This document shows, piece after piece, positions 16,994-27,879 of a stretch of DNA of 64,000 nucleotides; the first letter of the stretch is position 1; each line of letters starts with the position of its first letter. A program made the position numbers and the translations under genes. Source of the stretch: Acetobacteraceae bacterium (GTDB taxonomy: Bacteria; Pseudomonadota; Alphaproteobacteria; Acetobacterales; Acetobacteraceae); NCBI GenBank assembly GCA_947474705.1, contig CANJJS010000011.1, positions 1 to 64,000 on the forward strand, written 5' to 3'. The notes beneath the pieces are model-generated. The model saw only the letters and a list, made by a program, of their open reading frames with translations. It was not told the DNA's origin and searched no databases.

Positions 16994-18364
16994 ATGACTG
17001 TCGCGCGCCAGCTCGCCACGTTTTTGACCCAGACCAGGACCGAAGATCTGCCCGCGCGCGCGTTGGATTACGCGGCGATGATCGTCGCCAGCACCCTGGC
17101 CAGCGCCGCGTGCGGGACCGGCATCGACTCCGCCCGCGTCGTCCGCGCGATGGCGCGGGAGCGCGGGGGGCGGGAGGACGCGTCCGTCTGGTTCGACCCG
17201 GCCGCGAAACTGCCGGCGGTCTCCGCCATCGAGGTGAACGCGACGCTTAGCGACGCGGCGGCCTCGGACGACAGCGATTTGCGGAATATCGTCCACGCGG
17301 GCACACCGCTGACCGCGGCGGCGCTGGCCTTCGCGGAGCGGGAAGGGACTGGCGGGCGCGATGTGCTGACGGCGATCGTGCTGGGCTACGAAGCGGGCGG
17401 GCGGATCGCGGAGGCGATGACCCCGGGCTTCAAGGACCGCGGATTTCACGGCTGTCTCGGCGCGGGCTTCGCGGCGGCGGTGGCGTCCGGGCACATGCTG
17501 AAGCTCGACGTGGAACAGATGACGCACACGATCGCCCTGACCGCGGTCTCGATGGGCGGGCTGGCGACGGCGGCGGATACCAGCGTGTCGCGCGAATGGC
17601 ACGCCGGCCGGGTCGCGGCCGCCGGTGCCACGGCGGCGATGGCGGCGAAGCTGGGCTACACGGGCGAGCCGCGGGTGCTGGAAGCGAAGCGCGGGTTTTT
17701 CGAGGCGTTCGGCGGGATCGATGGCGCCGAAGCCGGTACGATCGCGTTGCGAGACCTCGGGAAATCCTGGGATATCGAAACCGATATGGCGATCAAGCTG
17801 GTGCCGGGCGGCCACCCCTTCCACGCGATCGGCGAGGCCGCCGGAAACGCCGCGCGCGAGGGACGTCTGAAGCCGGAGGAGATCGAGAGCATCGTGATCC
17901 ATCGGCCCGGCATGACGGCGCTCAGCGGACCGAAGCATCCGGCCGATCTGATCGATATGGCCCACAGCCCCACGTATTTCGCCGCCGCCGGCGCGCGCGA
18001 CCACGGCTTCGCCTGGTTGCACGCGAGCCCGGAGAAGATCGCCGATCCGGTCATTCACGCCCTGATCGACAGGGTCGGCCTGGTGGTGGAACCCGTGGAA
18101 AACGCCGCGCGTTATCGCCAGGGCGCCTCAGTGACGATCCGGACCCGCGACGGCCGGAATTTTTCCAGCACCGTGTTCGAACCCGCCGGATCCGCCGCGC
18201 TCGGCCTGTCCTGGACCGAACTCGACGCGAAATACCGGACTTTGATGCCGGCGTCGGGGTTGGGCGGCGCGGAAATCGAGCAATCTCTTACACTGATCCA
18301 CGGCCTGCGCGGCCTGACCGATCTCGGGCGCCTGACCGCGCTGTTACGGGTAGCCGGAGGATAA
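16994..18364 (+). CDS. MmgE/PrpD family protein
   Basis: A 456-residue MmgE/PrpD-fold protein. The family includes 2-methylcitrate dehydratase, cis-aconitate decarboxylase and iminodisuccinate epimerase. The all-helical domain with repeated Ala-rich helices covers about residues 1-270, and the smaller alpha/beta domain follows (IESIVIHRPGMTAL onward). The KLVPGGHPFHAIGEA segment corresponds to the usual active-site region. It follows the aldolase gene on the same strand, which suggests dehydratase- or isomerase-like action in the same organic-acid pathway. The exact reaction is unknown. Confidence 0.9.
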   Translation: MTVARQLATFLTQTRTEDLPARALDYAAMIVASTLASAACGTGIDSARVVRAMARERGGREDASVWFDPAAKLPAVSAIEVNATLSDAAASDDSDLRNIVHAGTPLTAAALAFAEREGTGGRDVLTAIVLGYEAGGRIAEAMTPGFKDRGFHGCLGAGFAAAVASGHMLKLDVEQMTHTIALTAVSMGGLATAADTSVSREWHAGRVAAAGATAAMAAKLGYTGEPRVLEAKRGFFEAFGGIDGAEAGTIALRDLGKSWDIETDMAIKLVPGGHPFHAIGEAAGNAAREGRLKPEEIESIVIHRPGMTALSGPKHPADLIDMAHSPTYFAAAGARDHGFAWLHASPEKIADPVIHALIDRVGLVVEPVENAARYRQGASVTIRTRDGRNFSSTVFEPAGSAALGLSWTELDAKYRTLMPASGLGGAEIEQSLTLIHGLRGLTDLGRLTALLRVAGG

Positions 18365-18434
18365 GTTTCCCGATAACGTACCGGCAGGCTTCGCGTTCCG
18401 AACGATAAAAACAATCACGGAAGGAGACGTGCCC

Positions 18435-20024
18435 ATGATCCCGCGAACTCTGTTCCTGGCGGTACTGACGATCTTTTGTGTGTGGAGCGGGCTCGCGCCG
18501 GCCCAAAAATCGGGCGGGACACTGCGGGTCTACCACCGCGACTCTCCCGCCAGCATGTCGATCCACGAGGAAGGCACGGTCGGCGTACTGATGCCCATGA
18601 TGGGCGTCATGAACAATCTCATCGTTTTCGATCAGCACGTCCCGCGTAACGAACCTTCCTCCATCCGGCCCGATCTGGCGACGTCATGGGCCTGGAGCGC
18701 GGACGGCAAAGACCTGACGTTCCAACTGCGCGAAGGCGTGCGCTGGCACGACGGCAAACCCTTCACCTCCGCCGACGTGAAATGCACGATCGATCTGCTG
18801 ACGAATCAGGGCAAGGACAAGCTGCGGCTGAATTACCGCGAGACCTGGTGGGCCAATATCGCGGGCGCCTCGGTCAAGGGACCGTACGAGGCGACGATCC
18901 ATCTGAAACGGCCGCAACCGGCGCTGCTGACATTGCTCGCGACCGGCGAGGGGCCGATGTACCCCTGCCATGTCAGCACACGCGACATGCGCCAGCATCC
19001 GATCGGAACGGGGCCTTTCCGCTTCGCCGATTACAAACCGAACCAAAGCATCCGCGTCGAACGCAACCCCGGCTACTGGAAACCCGGAAAACCGTACCTC
19101 GACGGGGTCGAATACACGATCATCCCAAACCGCTCCACCGCCATGCTGGCCTTCACCGCGGGCCGGTTCGACATGACGTTCCCGAACGAAATCACGGTGC
19201 CCCTGCTGGCCGATATCAAGGCACAGGCCCCCCAGGCGCAATGCACGGTGACACCAACCAGCGAGTCGGTGGGCCTGGTGATCAATTTCACCGCGCCGCC
19301 CTTCGATAATCCCGACATGCGCCGCGCGATGGCGTTGACCATCGACCGCAAGGCCTTTGTCGAAATCCTCGCGCAAGGCGCGGCGGATCTCGGCGGCGCC
19401 ATGCAACCCGCCCCCGACTGATTATGGGGCCTGCCGCTGGAGATGTTGAAAACCGCGCCGGGCTACAGCAACGATATCGGCGCCAACCGTGACGAAGCCC
19501 GCGCCATCATGCGCCGCCTCGGCTATGGTCCGGAAAAGCGCCTGCCATTCAAACTCTCCGTGCGAAACCTGCCCGTTTATCGCGATCCCGGCACCATCCT
19601 GATCGATCAACTCCGCGAAATCTACATGGACGGCGAACTGGAACTGACGGAAACCGCGACCTGGGTGCCGAAACTGATCCGCAAGGACTACCTTGTCGCG
19701 CTGAGCGTGTTGGGCGCGGCGGCGGACGATCCGGACGTGGTGTTCGTGCAAAACCATATCTGCGCGTCGCCGAGAAATTACACCGGTCATTGCAATCCGG
19801 AACTGGACAAGAAAATCGACCTGCAATCGATGGAAGCCGATCTGGAGAAACGGCGGCGGATGGTGTGGGATATCGATCTGACATTGCAACGGGAACTCGC
19901 CCGACCCATCCTCTATCACCGCCGCGGCGGCACCTGCTGGCACCCCTGGGTTAAGGGGATGACGATGATGGTGAACAGCCAGTACAATAACTGGCGCATG
20001 GAAGACGTCTGGCTGGACAAGTGA
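18435..20024 (+). pseudogene. ABC transporter substrate-binding protein, family 5, interrupted by in-frame TGA
   Basis: One reading frame of 530 codons encodes a peptide/oligosaccharide-type periplasmic binding protein (family 5). A signal peptide comes first (MIPRTLFLAVLTIFCVWSGLAPA), then SGGTLRVYHRDSPASM, LRPDLATSW-like sequence, LREGVRWHDGKPFTSADV and GTGPFRFADYKPNQSIRVERNP. The frame is cut by a single TGA at 19419-19421 and then resumes in the same phase (LWGLPLEMLKTAPGY) to the TAA-less stop at 20022-20024. The combined length is right for the family. At the stop position relatives usually have Gly (…E/D-G-L-W-G…), so GGA to TGA is the likely change. AAGGAG 8 bases before ATG 18435 fixes the start. 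It could be a pseudogene, a sequencing error, or rarely read through. Confidence 0.85.
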
Positions 20025-20042
20025 ACCCGGAAGGAAACGGCG

Positions 20043-21317
20043 ATGACCCGGATTTTGTTTCGTAACGCGATGGTCTGGGACGGCTCCGGCGCGCCCGCCT
20101 TCCCCGCCGACGTCCTGACCGGCGGCGAACGCATCCGCGCCGTCGCCCGCCAGCCCGGACAACTCGAAGCCGCGGGCGCCGAGATCGTCGAAGCCAACGG
20201 CATGACCTTGATGCCCGGCATGATCGAAGGCCACGCCCATATCAGCTACATCGACAGCAACGTCTCCACCGAACTCGGCGATCTGCCGCCAGAGGAACAC
20301 ACGCTGGCGGCGATGAAAAACGCACGCCTTTTGCTCGACCGCGGCTTTACCGGCGCCTACAGCGCGGCGAGTTCCAAACTGCGCCTCGACATCGTCATCC
20401 GCAACGCGATCGACGCGGGCGACATCCCGGGCCCCCGCATGCGCGCCTGCGGGCCGGAAATCACCGTGACCGGCGGTCTCGGCGACGAACGCCGCGCGCA
20501 CCAGTTCCGCGACAGTTTCGCCATCGTCGCGGACGGCCCGGTCGAAGTGATGAAACTCGCGCGCCTGTGCATCCGGGAAGGCGCCGACAGCATCAAACTC
20601 AACATCTCCGGCGACGATTACACCAAACGCGGCGCCCTGCCGCGTACTGTGATGACCGAGGCCGAGATTCGCGCCGGCGTCGAAGCCGCGCACGATTTCG
20701 GCCGCCTGGTCAACGCCCATTGCCGCTCCGCCGAATCGGTGAAACGCGCCGCGCGGTGCGGGGTCGATGTCATCTACCACTGCGAATTCGCCGACGAGGA
20801 AGCGCTCGACCTGTTGGAATCAGCAAAAGACCGAATCTTCGTCGGACCGGCGATCGGCCTGCTGCACAATGCCATCCACGACGTGCCGGAGAGCGCCATT
20901 CACCCCACGATCCGCCGCCGCCTCATGGACGGACTGGAGGCGACCGGCCGGACATACCGGGAAATCAAAAAGCGCGGCATCCGCGCGGTGACCGGCGGCG
21001 ATTACGGCTTCGCCCGGACGCCGCAGGGGCAGAACGCCCGCGACATCGAGCATTTCGTCAATCACATGGGGTATTCGCCCATGGAAGCGCTGAGTTGCGC
21101 GACGCGTTACGGCGCGGAACTGATGGGGTTGGGCGAGGAGTGTGGGCAGGTGCGGGAAGGGTTCCTGGCGGATCTTTTGCTCGTCGAAGGCGATCCGGTG
21201 GCCGATCCGCGGTTGTTGCAGGACGCGGGCAATCTGGCGGGGATCGTCAAAGGCGGAGAGTTTCACAAATTGGACCGGCGCGCGCTGGAACGGCGGATGG
21301 CGCGCGCCGCTGAATAA
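20043..21317 (+). CDS. Amidohydrolase family protein (imidazolonepropionase/prolidase-like)
   Basis: A 424-residue metal-dependent hydrolase of the amidohydrolase superfamily. Metal ligands are visible: GHAHIS (residues about 62-67), the bridging-lysine candidate in SIKLNISG, His in VNAHCRS and VIYHCEFAD, and Asp in VTGGDYGFA. This pattern is that of the imidazolonepropionase/Xaa-Pro dipeptidase-like subgroup. The substrate is unknown, likely a cyclic amide or dipeptide-like compound. It begins 18 bases after the broken binding-protein gene and ends the plus-strand catabolic unit. Confidence 0.92.
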   Translation: MTRILFRNAMVWDGSGAPAFPADVLTGGERIRAVARQPGQLEAAGAEIVEANGMTLMPGMIEGHAHISYIDSNVSTELGDLPPEEHTLAAMKNARLLLDRGFTGAYSAASSKLRLDIVIRNAIDAGDIPGPRMRACGPEITVTGGLGDERRAHQFRDSFAIVADGPVEVMKLARLCIREGADSIKLNISGDDYTKRGALPRTVMTEAEIRAGVEAAHDFGRLVNAHCRSAESVKRAARCGVDVIYHCEFADEEALDLLESAKDRIFVGPAIGLLHNAIHDVPESAIHPTIRRRLMDGLEATGRTYREIKKRGIRAVTGGDYGFARTPQGQNARDIEHFVNHMGYSPMEALSCATRYGAELMGLGEECGQVREGFLADLLLVEGDPVADPRLLQDAGNLAGIVKGGEFHKLDRRALERRMARAAE

Positions 21318-21320
21318 ACC

Positions 21321-22214
21321 CTACCTCTCCGCCGCGAAAATCCGGTCGATCGTCCGCCTCAGCCCGTCTCGCCAATGCGGCATCGTCACGCCGAACAGCG
21401 ACTCCAGACGCCCGCAGTTCAGCCGGGAATTGGGCGGCCGTTTCGCCGGTGTCGGATACTCCGCGGTCGAGATCGCTTCCACCGTCGCGGGCACATTGGC
21501 GCCGTGCCGTGCCGCATCCTCGAACACCGCCTCAGCCAGGCCGTGCCAACTCGTTTCCCCCGCGTTGGCGGCGTGCAACAGGCCCCAGTACCGGCTTTCC
21601 CATCCGGTCGTCTCGAGCCGGTCCGCGATCGCCAGAATCGCCGCCGCCAGATCGTCGGCCGAGGTCGGGCACCCCAATTGATCCGACACCACCCGCAGCG
21701 AGTCCCTGGTTTTCGCCAGTTCCAGCATCGTGCGGACGAAATTGCGGCCGGTTGAGGAATAAACCCAGGCGGTGCGGAGGATGATGGCGCGGGCGCCGGT
21801 CCCGAACACCGCGAACTCGCCCGCCAGCTTGCTGCCGCCATAAACATTTTGCGGCCAGACCCAATCGGTCTCGACATAGGGCTCCGTGTTCGACCCATCG
21901 AACACGTAGTCCGTGGACACATGGATCAGCGGAATACCCGCTTCCACGCACAGACGGCCAAGCTCCCCCGGCCCGTCGCGGTTGACCCGCATCGCGCCGT
22001 CGTAGTCCTTCTCGGCCGCGTCGACGGCGGTATAGGCGGCGGCGTTCACCACCAGCCAGGGATCTTCGGCGCGAAACACCGCCTCGACCGTTTCCATCCG
22101 CTCGAAATCGAACGCGGGCCGTCCCACCACGCGCACCCGGTCGCCGCCCGCCTCCGCCAAAGCCCGCGCGAGTTGCCCGGAGCCGCCGGTCACCAATATC
22201 CGTTGTTTCGTCAT
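21321..22214 (-). CDS. rfbD: dTDP-4-dehydrorhamnose reductase
   Basis: A 297-residue short-chain dehydrogenase/reductase that makes dTDP-L-rhamnose, the last step of the pathway. The Rossmann motif ILVTGGSGQLARAL (GxxGxxx) is near the N-terminus. The catalytic Tyr/Lys is in VYGGSKLAGE, and VSTDYVFDG is a family hallmark. The ATG at 22214 starts 7 bases after the rfbC stop. It is the last gene of a four-gene minus-strand set (rfbB, rfbA, rfbC, rfbD) that supplies activated rhamnose for surface polysaccharide. Confidence 0.96.
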   Translation of the reverse strand: MTKQRILVTGGSGQLARALAEAGGDRVRVVGRPAFDFERMETVEAVFRAEDPWLVVNAAAYTAVDAAEKDYDGAMRVNRDGPGELGRLCVEAGIPLIHVSTDYVFDGSNTEPYVETDWVWPQNVYGGSKLAGEFAVFGTGARAIILRTAWVYSSTGRNFVRTMLELAKTRDSLRVVSDQLGCPTSADDLAAAILAIADRLETTGWESRYWGLLHAANAGETSWHGLAEAVFEDAARHGANVPATVEAISTAEYPTPAKRPPNSRLNCGRLESLFGVTMPHWRDGLRRTIDRIFAAER

Positions 22215-22221
22215 TTCGCCC

Positions 22222-22769
22222 TCAGAACCATGCCTCTTGGCCGGACCATCGCGGTAGCAGCAGGTCCTTCTCCGACAGGACCGCCGCCGCGGGATCGATC
22301 GGCCAGGGCACCGCCAGCGTGGGGTCGTTCCAGATCGCACCGCGTTCCGCGGCACGGTCGTAAGGGGCGGTGACCTTGTAGATGACTTCGGTGTCCTCGG
22401 TCAGTGTGCAATAGCCATGCAAAAAACCGGGCGGACACCACAATTGCTTCCAGTTATCGGCGGTCAGCTCCGCGCCCGCGCGGTGTCCAAATGTCGGCGA
22501 CCCGCGCCGCGCATCCACCGCCACGTCCCAGATCGCGCCCCTCACCACGCGCACCAGCTTGCCCTGGGCGTTCGGGCCAATCTGACAATGCAGCCCCCGC
22601 ACGACGTATTTCGACGTCGACGTCGCGTGATTGTCCTGAATGAACGGACCGGGAATCCCAGCCTCGGCATAGGCGCTCTGCTTCCAGGTCTCCGAGAAAA
22701 AACCTCGGGAATCGCCGTGGCGAACCGGCGTGACGACAAGGACCTCTGGGATCGCCAGACGTTCGATGT

Positions 22770-22773
<4 letters not shown>
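22222..22773 (-). CDS. rfbC: dTDP-4-dehydrorhamnose 3,5-epimerase
   Basis: A 183-residue cupin-fold epimerase acting on dTDP-4-keto-6-deoxyglucose. Catalytic and substrate-contact motifs are present: [27 protein letters not shown] (catalytic His in RGLH), and PPGFLHGY. The start is an unusual TTG at 22773. No ATG lies near the conserved N-terminus, the TTG overlaps the rfbA stop as TTGA, and AAGGAG is placed 7 bases ahead. Length is normal for the family. Confidence 0.96.
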
Positions 22774-23641
<868 letters not shown>

Positions 23642-23645
<4 letters not shown>

Positions 23646-24697
23646 GCCGCTGTCCCCAATCGTTGTCCCGCGTATTTGGCGGCTTGCACGCCTTCCCACC
23701 AGGGGCGGTTCGCCAGATACCAGTCGATGGTTAACCCCAAACCGGTTTCGAAATCGTGCGGTGCTTTCCACCCGAGCACCGCCTCCGTCCGCGACGGGTC
23801 GATCTCATACCGGAAGTCATGGCCGGGCCGATCCGCGACAAAGCGGATCAGCCGCTCCCTTGGCCCGCTTCCGTCCGGCAGCCGCCGGTCGAGATGGGCG
23901 CAAATGGCCTTCACCACCTCCAAATTCGAGCGCGGCTGGCGGCCGCCGATGGCATAGGTCTCGCCGGGCCGCCCGGCCTCCACCACCCGGACCAGCGCTT
24001 CGGCATGGTCGGCGACAAACAACCAATCGCGGATGTTGGAGCCATCGCCGTAGACCGGTAGCTCCTTCCCCGCGAGCGCGTTCAGCGTGACCAGCGGGAT
24101 CAACTTTTCCGGGAACTGCCAAGGGCCGTAATTGTTGCAGGTGTTGGAGACCAGCGTCGGCAGCCCATACGTGTGGTACCACGCCCGCACCAGATGGTCG
24201 GAGGCGGCCTTGGTCGCGGAATACGGGCTCCTGGGGTCGTACGCCGTTGTCTCCGTGAACGGCGGGTCGCCGCGATCCAGGGCGCCGAAGACCTCGTCGG
24301 TGGAAACATGATGAAAGTGGAATTTTTCCCGCCGTTCTTTATCGAGCGTGCCGTAATGCCGCCGCGCGGCCTCCAGCAACACGAACGTCCCCGTGACATT
24401 CGTCCGCACGAACGTTCCAGGTCCGTCGATGGAACGATCGACATGGCTTTCCGCCGCCAAATGCATCACCGCGTCCGGGTCGTGATTTTCAAAAACCTGG
24501 CGCATGGCGTCGGGGTCGGCGATGTCGGCGCGAACCAGGTGGTGCCGGGCCTGGGCTTTGGCGTCTTCCAGCGCGTCCTCCGAGGCGGCATAGGTCATTT
24601 TGTCGACATTGACGACGGAATGCGGCGTGTGCCGGATCAAATGACGGATGACGGCCGACCCGATAAAGCCGCAGCCACCGGTGATGAGAAGCTTCAT
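23642..24697 (-). CDS. rfbB: dTDP-glucose 4,6-dehydratase
   Basis: A 351-residue extended short-chain dehydrogenase, the NAD-dependent dehydratase of dTDP-rhamnose synthesis. The NAD motif is [39 protein letters not shown] (Thr-Asp-Glu active site) and [20 protein letters not shown] (catalytic Tyr/Lys) are all present. The ATG at 24697 gives the exact family N-terminus MKLLITGG. It is the first gene of the rfbBACD unit; 158 bases separate it from the next gene upstream. Confidence 0.97.
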
Positions 24698-24855
24698 ACG
24701 GACGCGGTCTCCTGGTCGGGCGGGCCGTTTGCGGTGGGGCTCGCGCGTGCCAGGGCTTAGCATCCTGGGGTTGTGGTTCTCAACAAAAGCTTGGGGCCGC
24801 GCTCCTTCTCGCCGGCCACCATGTTCCCTTGCCGGATCGAGGGTCGCGGCATGAC

Positions 24856-26031
24856 TTATCCCTTCCGCGCCAGATACTTCTCCGCCAGCGTCGAATACCA
24901 CGACGCCCCCACCGGCAGCACCGCGTCGTTAAAATCGTAACGCGCATGATGCAACAGCGGCTCGTCCGGCCCGCGGCCGGACCCCAACATCAAATACGCG
25001 CCCTGCTTGGCCTCCAGCATATAGGCGAAATCCTCGCCCCCCATCGTCGGCGACGGCAGATGCTTCACCCGAGCCTCCCCCGCGACCAAAGTGGCCGCCG
25101 ACACCGCGATAGCCGTAGCGTCCTCGTCGTTCACCGTCGCGGGCGCGTGCCGCGTGAACCGCACCTCCGCCGTCGCGCCGAAACTTTCCGCGATCCCAAC
25201 GGCCAAACGCCGCACACCGTCCTCGATTACCTTTCCGACCTCCGGCCGGAACCATCGCGCGGTGCCTTTCATGACCACGCGCTCCGGAAGGATATTATAG
25301 GCATCTCCGCCGGAAATATGCCCAATCGAGACCACCCCGCCCTGAATCGGCTCCATGTTCCGCGACACGATCGTTTGCAACGCGTTGACGATATTGGCCG
25401 CGACGACGATCGGATCGACGCCCTGATGCGGAAAGGCTCCGTGGCTGCCTTTTCCCGTGATCGCGATGTCGATCCAGGCGACCGCCGCCATGACATCGCC
25501 ATTGCGCCACAGGAACGTCCCGGCCGGCGATTGCGGCCAGTTATGCACACCGAACACCATGTCCATCGGGCATTTTTCGAACAGCCCGTCCTTGACCATC
25601 TTGTCCGCGCCCGCCTCGTACTCCTCCGCCGGCTGGAAAATCAGATAGACGGTGCCGTCGAAATTCCGGGTCTCCGCCAGATACTTCGCGGCGCCCAACA
25701 GCATCGTCGTATGCCCGTCGTGCCCGCAGGCGTGCATCGCGTTCGGCGTTTGGCTGGCGTAATCCAGGCCGGTTTCCTCCTGGATCGGCAGCGCGTCCAT
25801 GTCCGCCCGCAGCCCGATCGCCCGATCCGAACTTCCCGCGCGGATCACCCCCACCACCCCGGTCGTCGCCATCCCCGTCACGATCTCGTCCACGCCGAAC
25901 TCACGCAATTTCGCCTGCACCATCGCGGAGGTCCGGAATTCCCGCATCGACAATTCCGGATGCGCGTGCAGATCGCGCCGCCACCCGGTCATTTCTTCCT
26001 GATATTCGGCGATGCGATTGACGACGGGCAT
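24856..26031 (-). CDS. M20 family amidohydrolase (hippurate/aminoacyl hydrolase type)
   Basis: A 391-residue zinc amidohydrolase of the M20D subfamily, which cleaves N-acyl or aminoacyl bonds. Metal-site motifs are seen: LRADMDALPIQEETG, MHACGHDGHTTMLLGAA, and FQPAEEYEAGADKMV with the catalytic Glu pair. The C-terminal TMGGEDFAYMLE and HHARYDFND carry the remaining ligands. The dimerisation domain covers about residues 185-300. The ATG at 26031 is chosen by family length. The natural substrate is not known. It is same-strand with, and 26 bases downstream of, a NAD(P)-binding protein gene. Confidence 0.94.
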   Translation of the reverse strand: MPVVNRIAEYQEEMTGWRRDLHAHPELSMREFRTSAMVQAKLREFGVDEIVTGMATTGVVGVIRAGSSDRAIGLRADMDALPIQEETGLDYASQTPNAMHACGHDGHTTMLLGAAKYLAETRNFDGTVYLIFQPAEEYEAGADKMVKDGLFEKCPMDMVFGVHNWPQSPAGTFLWRNGDVMAAVAWIDIAITGKGSHGAFPHQGVDPIVVAANIVNALQTIVSRNMEPIQGGVVSIGHISGGDAYNILPERVVMKGTARWFRPEVGKVIEDGVRRLAVGIAESFGATAEVRFTRHAPATVNDEDATAIAVSAATLVAGEARVKHLPSPTMGGEDFAYMLEAKQGAYLMLGSGRGPDEPLLHHARYDFNDAVLPVGASWYSTLAEKYLARKG

Positions 26032-26057
26032 GGATCGGACTCCCAGAGAATGGGCCG

Positions 26058-26912
26058 TTATCGCGGGGAAGGGAACGTCAGCGCAAGACCCGCCTCCAGC
26101 GCGATCGGCGTGAACCCCAACAGCTCCCGCATCGGCGAGATGTCGAAATTCTTGTCCTCCAGCAAACGCCGGATCTCCGCCGGCCCGACATTCGGGAGCC
26201 CCGGGATAAACCGCGTCAGCGCCGCCGCCGCGATCAACGGCGCCGCCGGCACTGGAACGATCCTGGGCCGTCCCACGCCGGCCGCCCGCGCCACCGCCCT
26301 GACGAAATCCGCATAGGCCACGGGCTCGGGTCCGGCGATCGTCAACGCGCGCGGCCCACCCCAGTCCCGCGCCAACGCCGCCAGGACCGCGCGAGTCACA
26401 TCGCTCTGATGGATCGGCTGCACCTTCGCCGCGCCCCCGCCCGGCAGCGGCAGGACCGGCAACCGGCGGATCAGCGCGGCCAGCCGGCGGACATTGTCCT
26501 CGCCTTCCGCCCCGTAAATCATCGTGGGATGCAGGATCGCCCCGTCGCGGCCGGAGGCCAGAAACGCCGCCTCGCCCGCCAGAACGCCATTGCCATGATC
26601 GTCCGGCCAGCGCGTGAATTTCCGCGTCGAGCCCAGAAACACCAGCCGCGCCCCCATCGGCGCCGCCGCGATAACCCGCGCGGCATTGCGGGCATGGGCG
26701 CAACTCACGACATGCGTCGCGTCGCGCAGTGCCGCGGCGAGCCCCTCCCGATCCCCAAGATCCGCCACCCGCGCCGCGGCGGCGAACCCAAGCGCCGCCC
26801 ACTTCCGCGCATCCCGCACCACGGGGATCACCCGCCCACCAAGAGCCTGGGCCAGCGCCGCGCCGGACCGGCCGGAGGCCCCGATGACATGAACGAACGG
26901 AGGAGACGACAT
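26058..26912 (-). CDS. NAD(P)-binding Rossmann protein (NDUFA9/NmrA-like)
   Basis: A 284-residue atypical short-chain dehydrogenase-like protein. The nucleotide motif is VIGASGRSGAALAQAL at the N-terminus, followed by an aspartate at the second strand end. HPTMIYGAEGEDNVRRLA and VQPIHQSDV are typical of the complex I NDUFA9-like and NmrA-like group. The usual Tyr-x-x-x-Lys catalytic pair is not evident, so it may be a regulatory or assembly factor rather than an enzyme. Its role here is unknown. It diverges from the ZnuA-like gene. Confidence 0.8.
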   Translation of the reverse strand: MSSPPFVHVIGASGRSGAALAQALGGRVIPVVRDARKWAALGFAAAARVADLGDREGLAAALRDATHVVSCAHARNAARVIAAAPMGARLVFLGSTRKFTRWPDDHGNGVLAGEAAFLASGRDGAILHPTMIYGAEGEDNVRRLAALIRRLPVLPLPGGGAAKVQPIHQSDVTRAVLAALARDWGGPRALTIAGPEPVAYADFVRAVARAAGVGRPRIVPVPAAPLIAAAALTRFIPGLPNVGPAEIRRLLEDKNFDISPMRELLGFTPIALEAGLALTFPSPR

Positions 26913-26997
26913 CTCCGCATCATGCCCGATCCAAAAGAATATTGCATCGCCGCATAAGCGCGGTTAGGCCAGAAGGGTTGCGTGAAGGAGAATGAAG

Positions 26998-27879
26998 ATG
27001 CTGCGGCGAGGATTGGTGGTGAGCCTGGCGTTGTTGCCGGCGCGCGCATGGGCCGCGGAAACGCCCGTGGCAGTGACCAGTTTTTCCCTGCTGTCGGACT
27101 TCACCCGCCGGATCGCGGGCGGCGCGATGCGCGTCGCGAGCCTGGTCCCCGCCGACGCCGACGCGCATGTGTATCAACCCACCGCCGCCGATTCCCGGAC
27201 CTTGGCGGCCGCCCGCATCCTCATTGAAAACGGACTGGGCTTTGAAGGCTGGCTGTCCCGCCTTGGCGAGGCCGCCGGCTTCAAAGGCACCAAAATCGTC
27301 GCCACGGCCGGAATAACACCGCGCCGGATGCCGGACGGGACCGCCACCGCCATCGACCCTCATGCCTGGCAAAATCCAAGAAACGGCATTCGTTACGTGC
27401 GCAATATCGCGGAGGGCCTCGCCGCCGCCGACCCCGCCAACGCCGCGGCCTACCGGGCCAACGCCGCGAAGTTCGTCGCGGACATCGAACGCATGGATGC
27501 CTGGATCGAGGCGCAATACGCCGCGATCCCCGCGCCACTTCGCAGAATCGTCACGACGCACGACGCCTTCGGCTATTACGGAGACCGTTTCGGCATCGTC
27601 TTCCTGGCCGCCGAGGGCCTGGCCACCGACTCCGAACCCTCCGCCAAATCCATCGCCGCGCTGGTCGCGCAGATCAAACGGGAAAAAGTCCGCACCGTGT
27701 TTCTGGAAAACATGACCGACCCCCGCATCTCGAAAATGCTGGCGCGCGAAACCAATGCCTCGCTCTCCGGTCCGCTGTTTTCGGACTCGCTCTCGAAACC
27801 GGGAGGACCCGCCGCCGATTATCTGTCGATGCTCAAACATAACACCACGCTGATGGCGCGCGCGATGAGGCCGGCATGA
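26998..27879 (+). CDS. Zinc/manganese ABC transporter substrate-binding protein (ZnuA-like, family A-I)
   Basis: A 293-residue periplasmic metal-binding protein with a signal peptide (MLRRGLVVSLALLPARAWA). Family metal ligands are visible: His in DAHVYQP, His in IDPHAWQNP, His in VTTHDAFGYYG, and an acidic residue in the C-terminal lobe. The His-rich loop of many zinc binders is missing, so Mn or Zn cannot be decided. AAGGAG (26985-26990) lies 7 bases before ATG 26998 and only 1 base before ATG 26992, so 26998 is chosen. No metal permease or ATPase gene follows. Its stop overlaps a tRNA-editing gene by four bases. Confidence 0.9.
   Translation: MLRRGLVVSLALLPARAWAAETPVAVTSFSLLSDFTRRIAGGAMRVASLVPADADAHVYQPTAADSRTLAAARILIENGLGFEGWLSRLGEAAGFKGTKIVATAGITPRRMPDGTATAIDPHAWQNPRNGIRYVRNIAEGLAAADPANAAAYRANAAKFVADIERMDAWIEAQYAAIPAPLRRIVTTHDAFGYYGDRFGIVFLAAEGLATDSEPSAKSIAALVAQIKREKVRTVFLENMTDPRISKMLARETNASLSGPLFSDSLSKPGGPAADYLSMLKHNTTLMARAMRPA

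Noticed and set aside
18429-20024. Selenocysteine insertion at the in-frame TGA
   Set aside because: The position is expected to be Gly in this family, binding proteins of this type do not use selenocysteine, and no obvious stem-loop follows the TGA.
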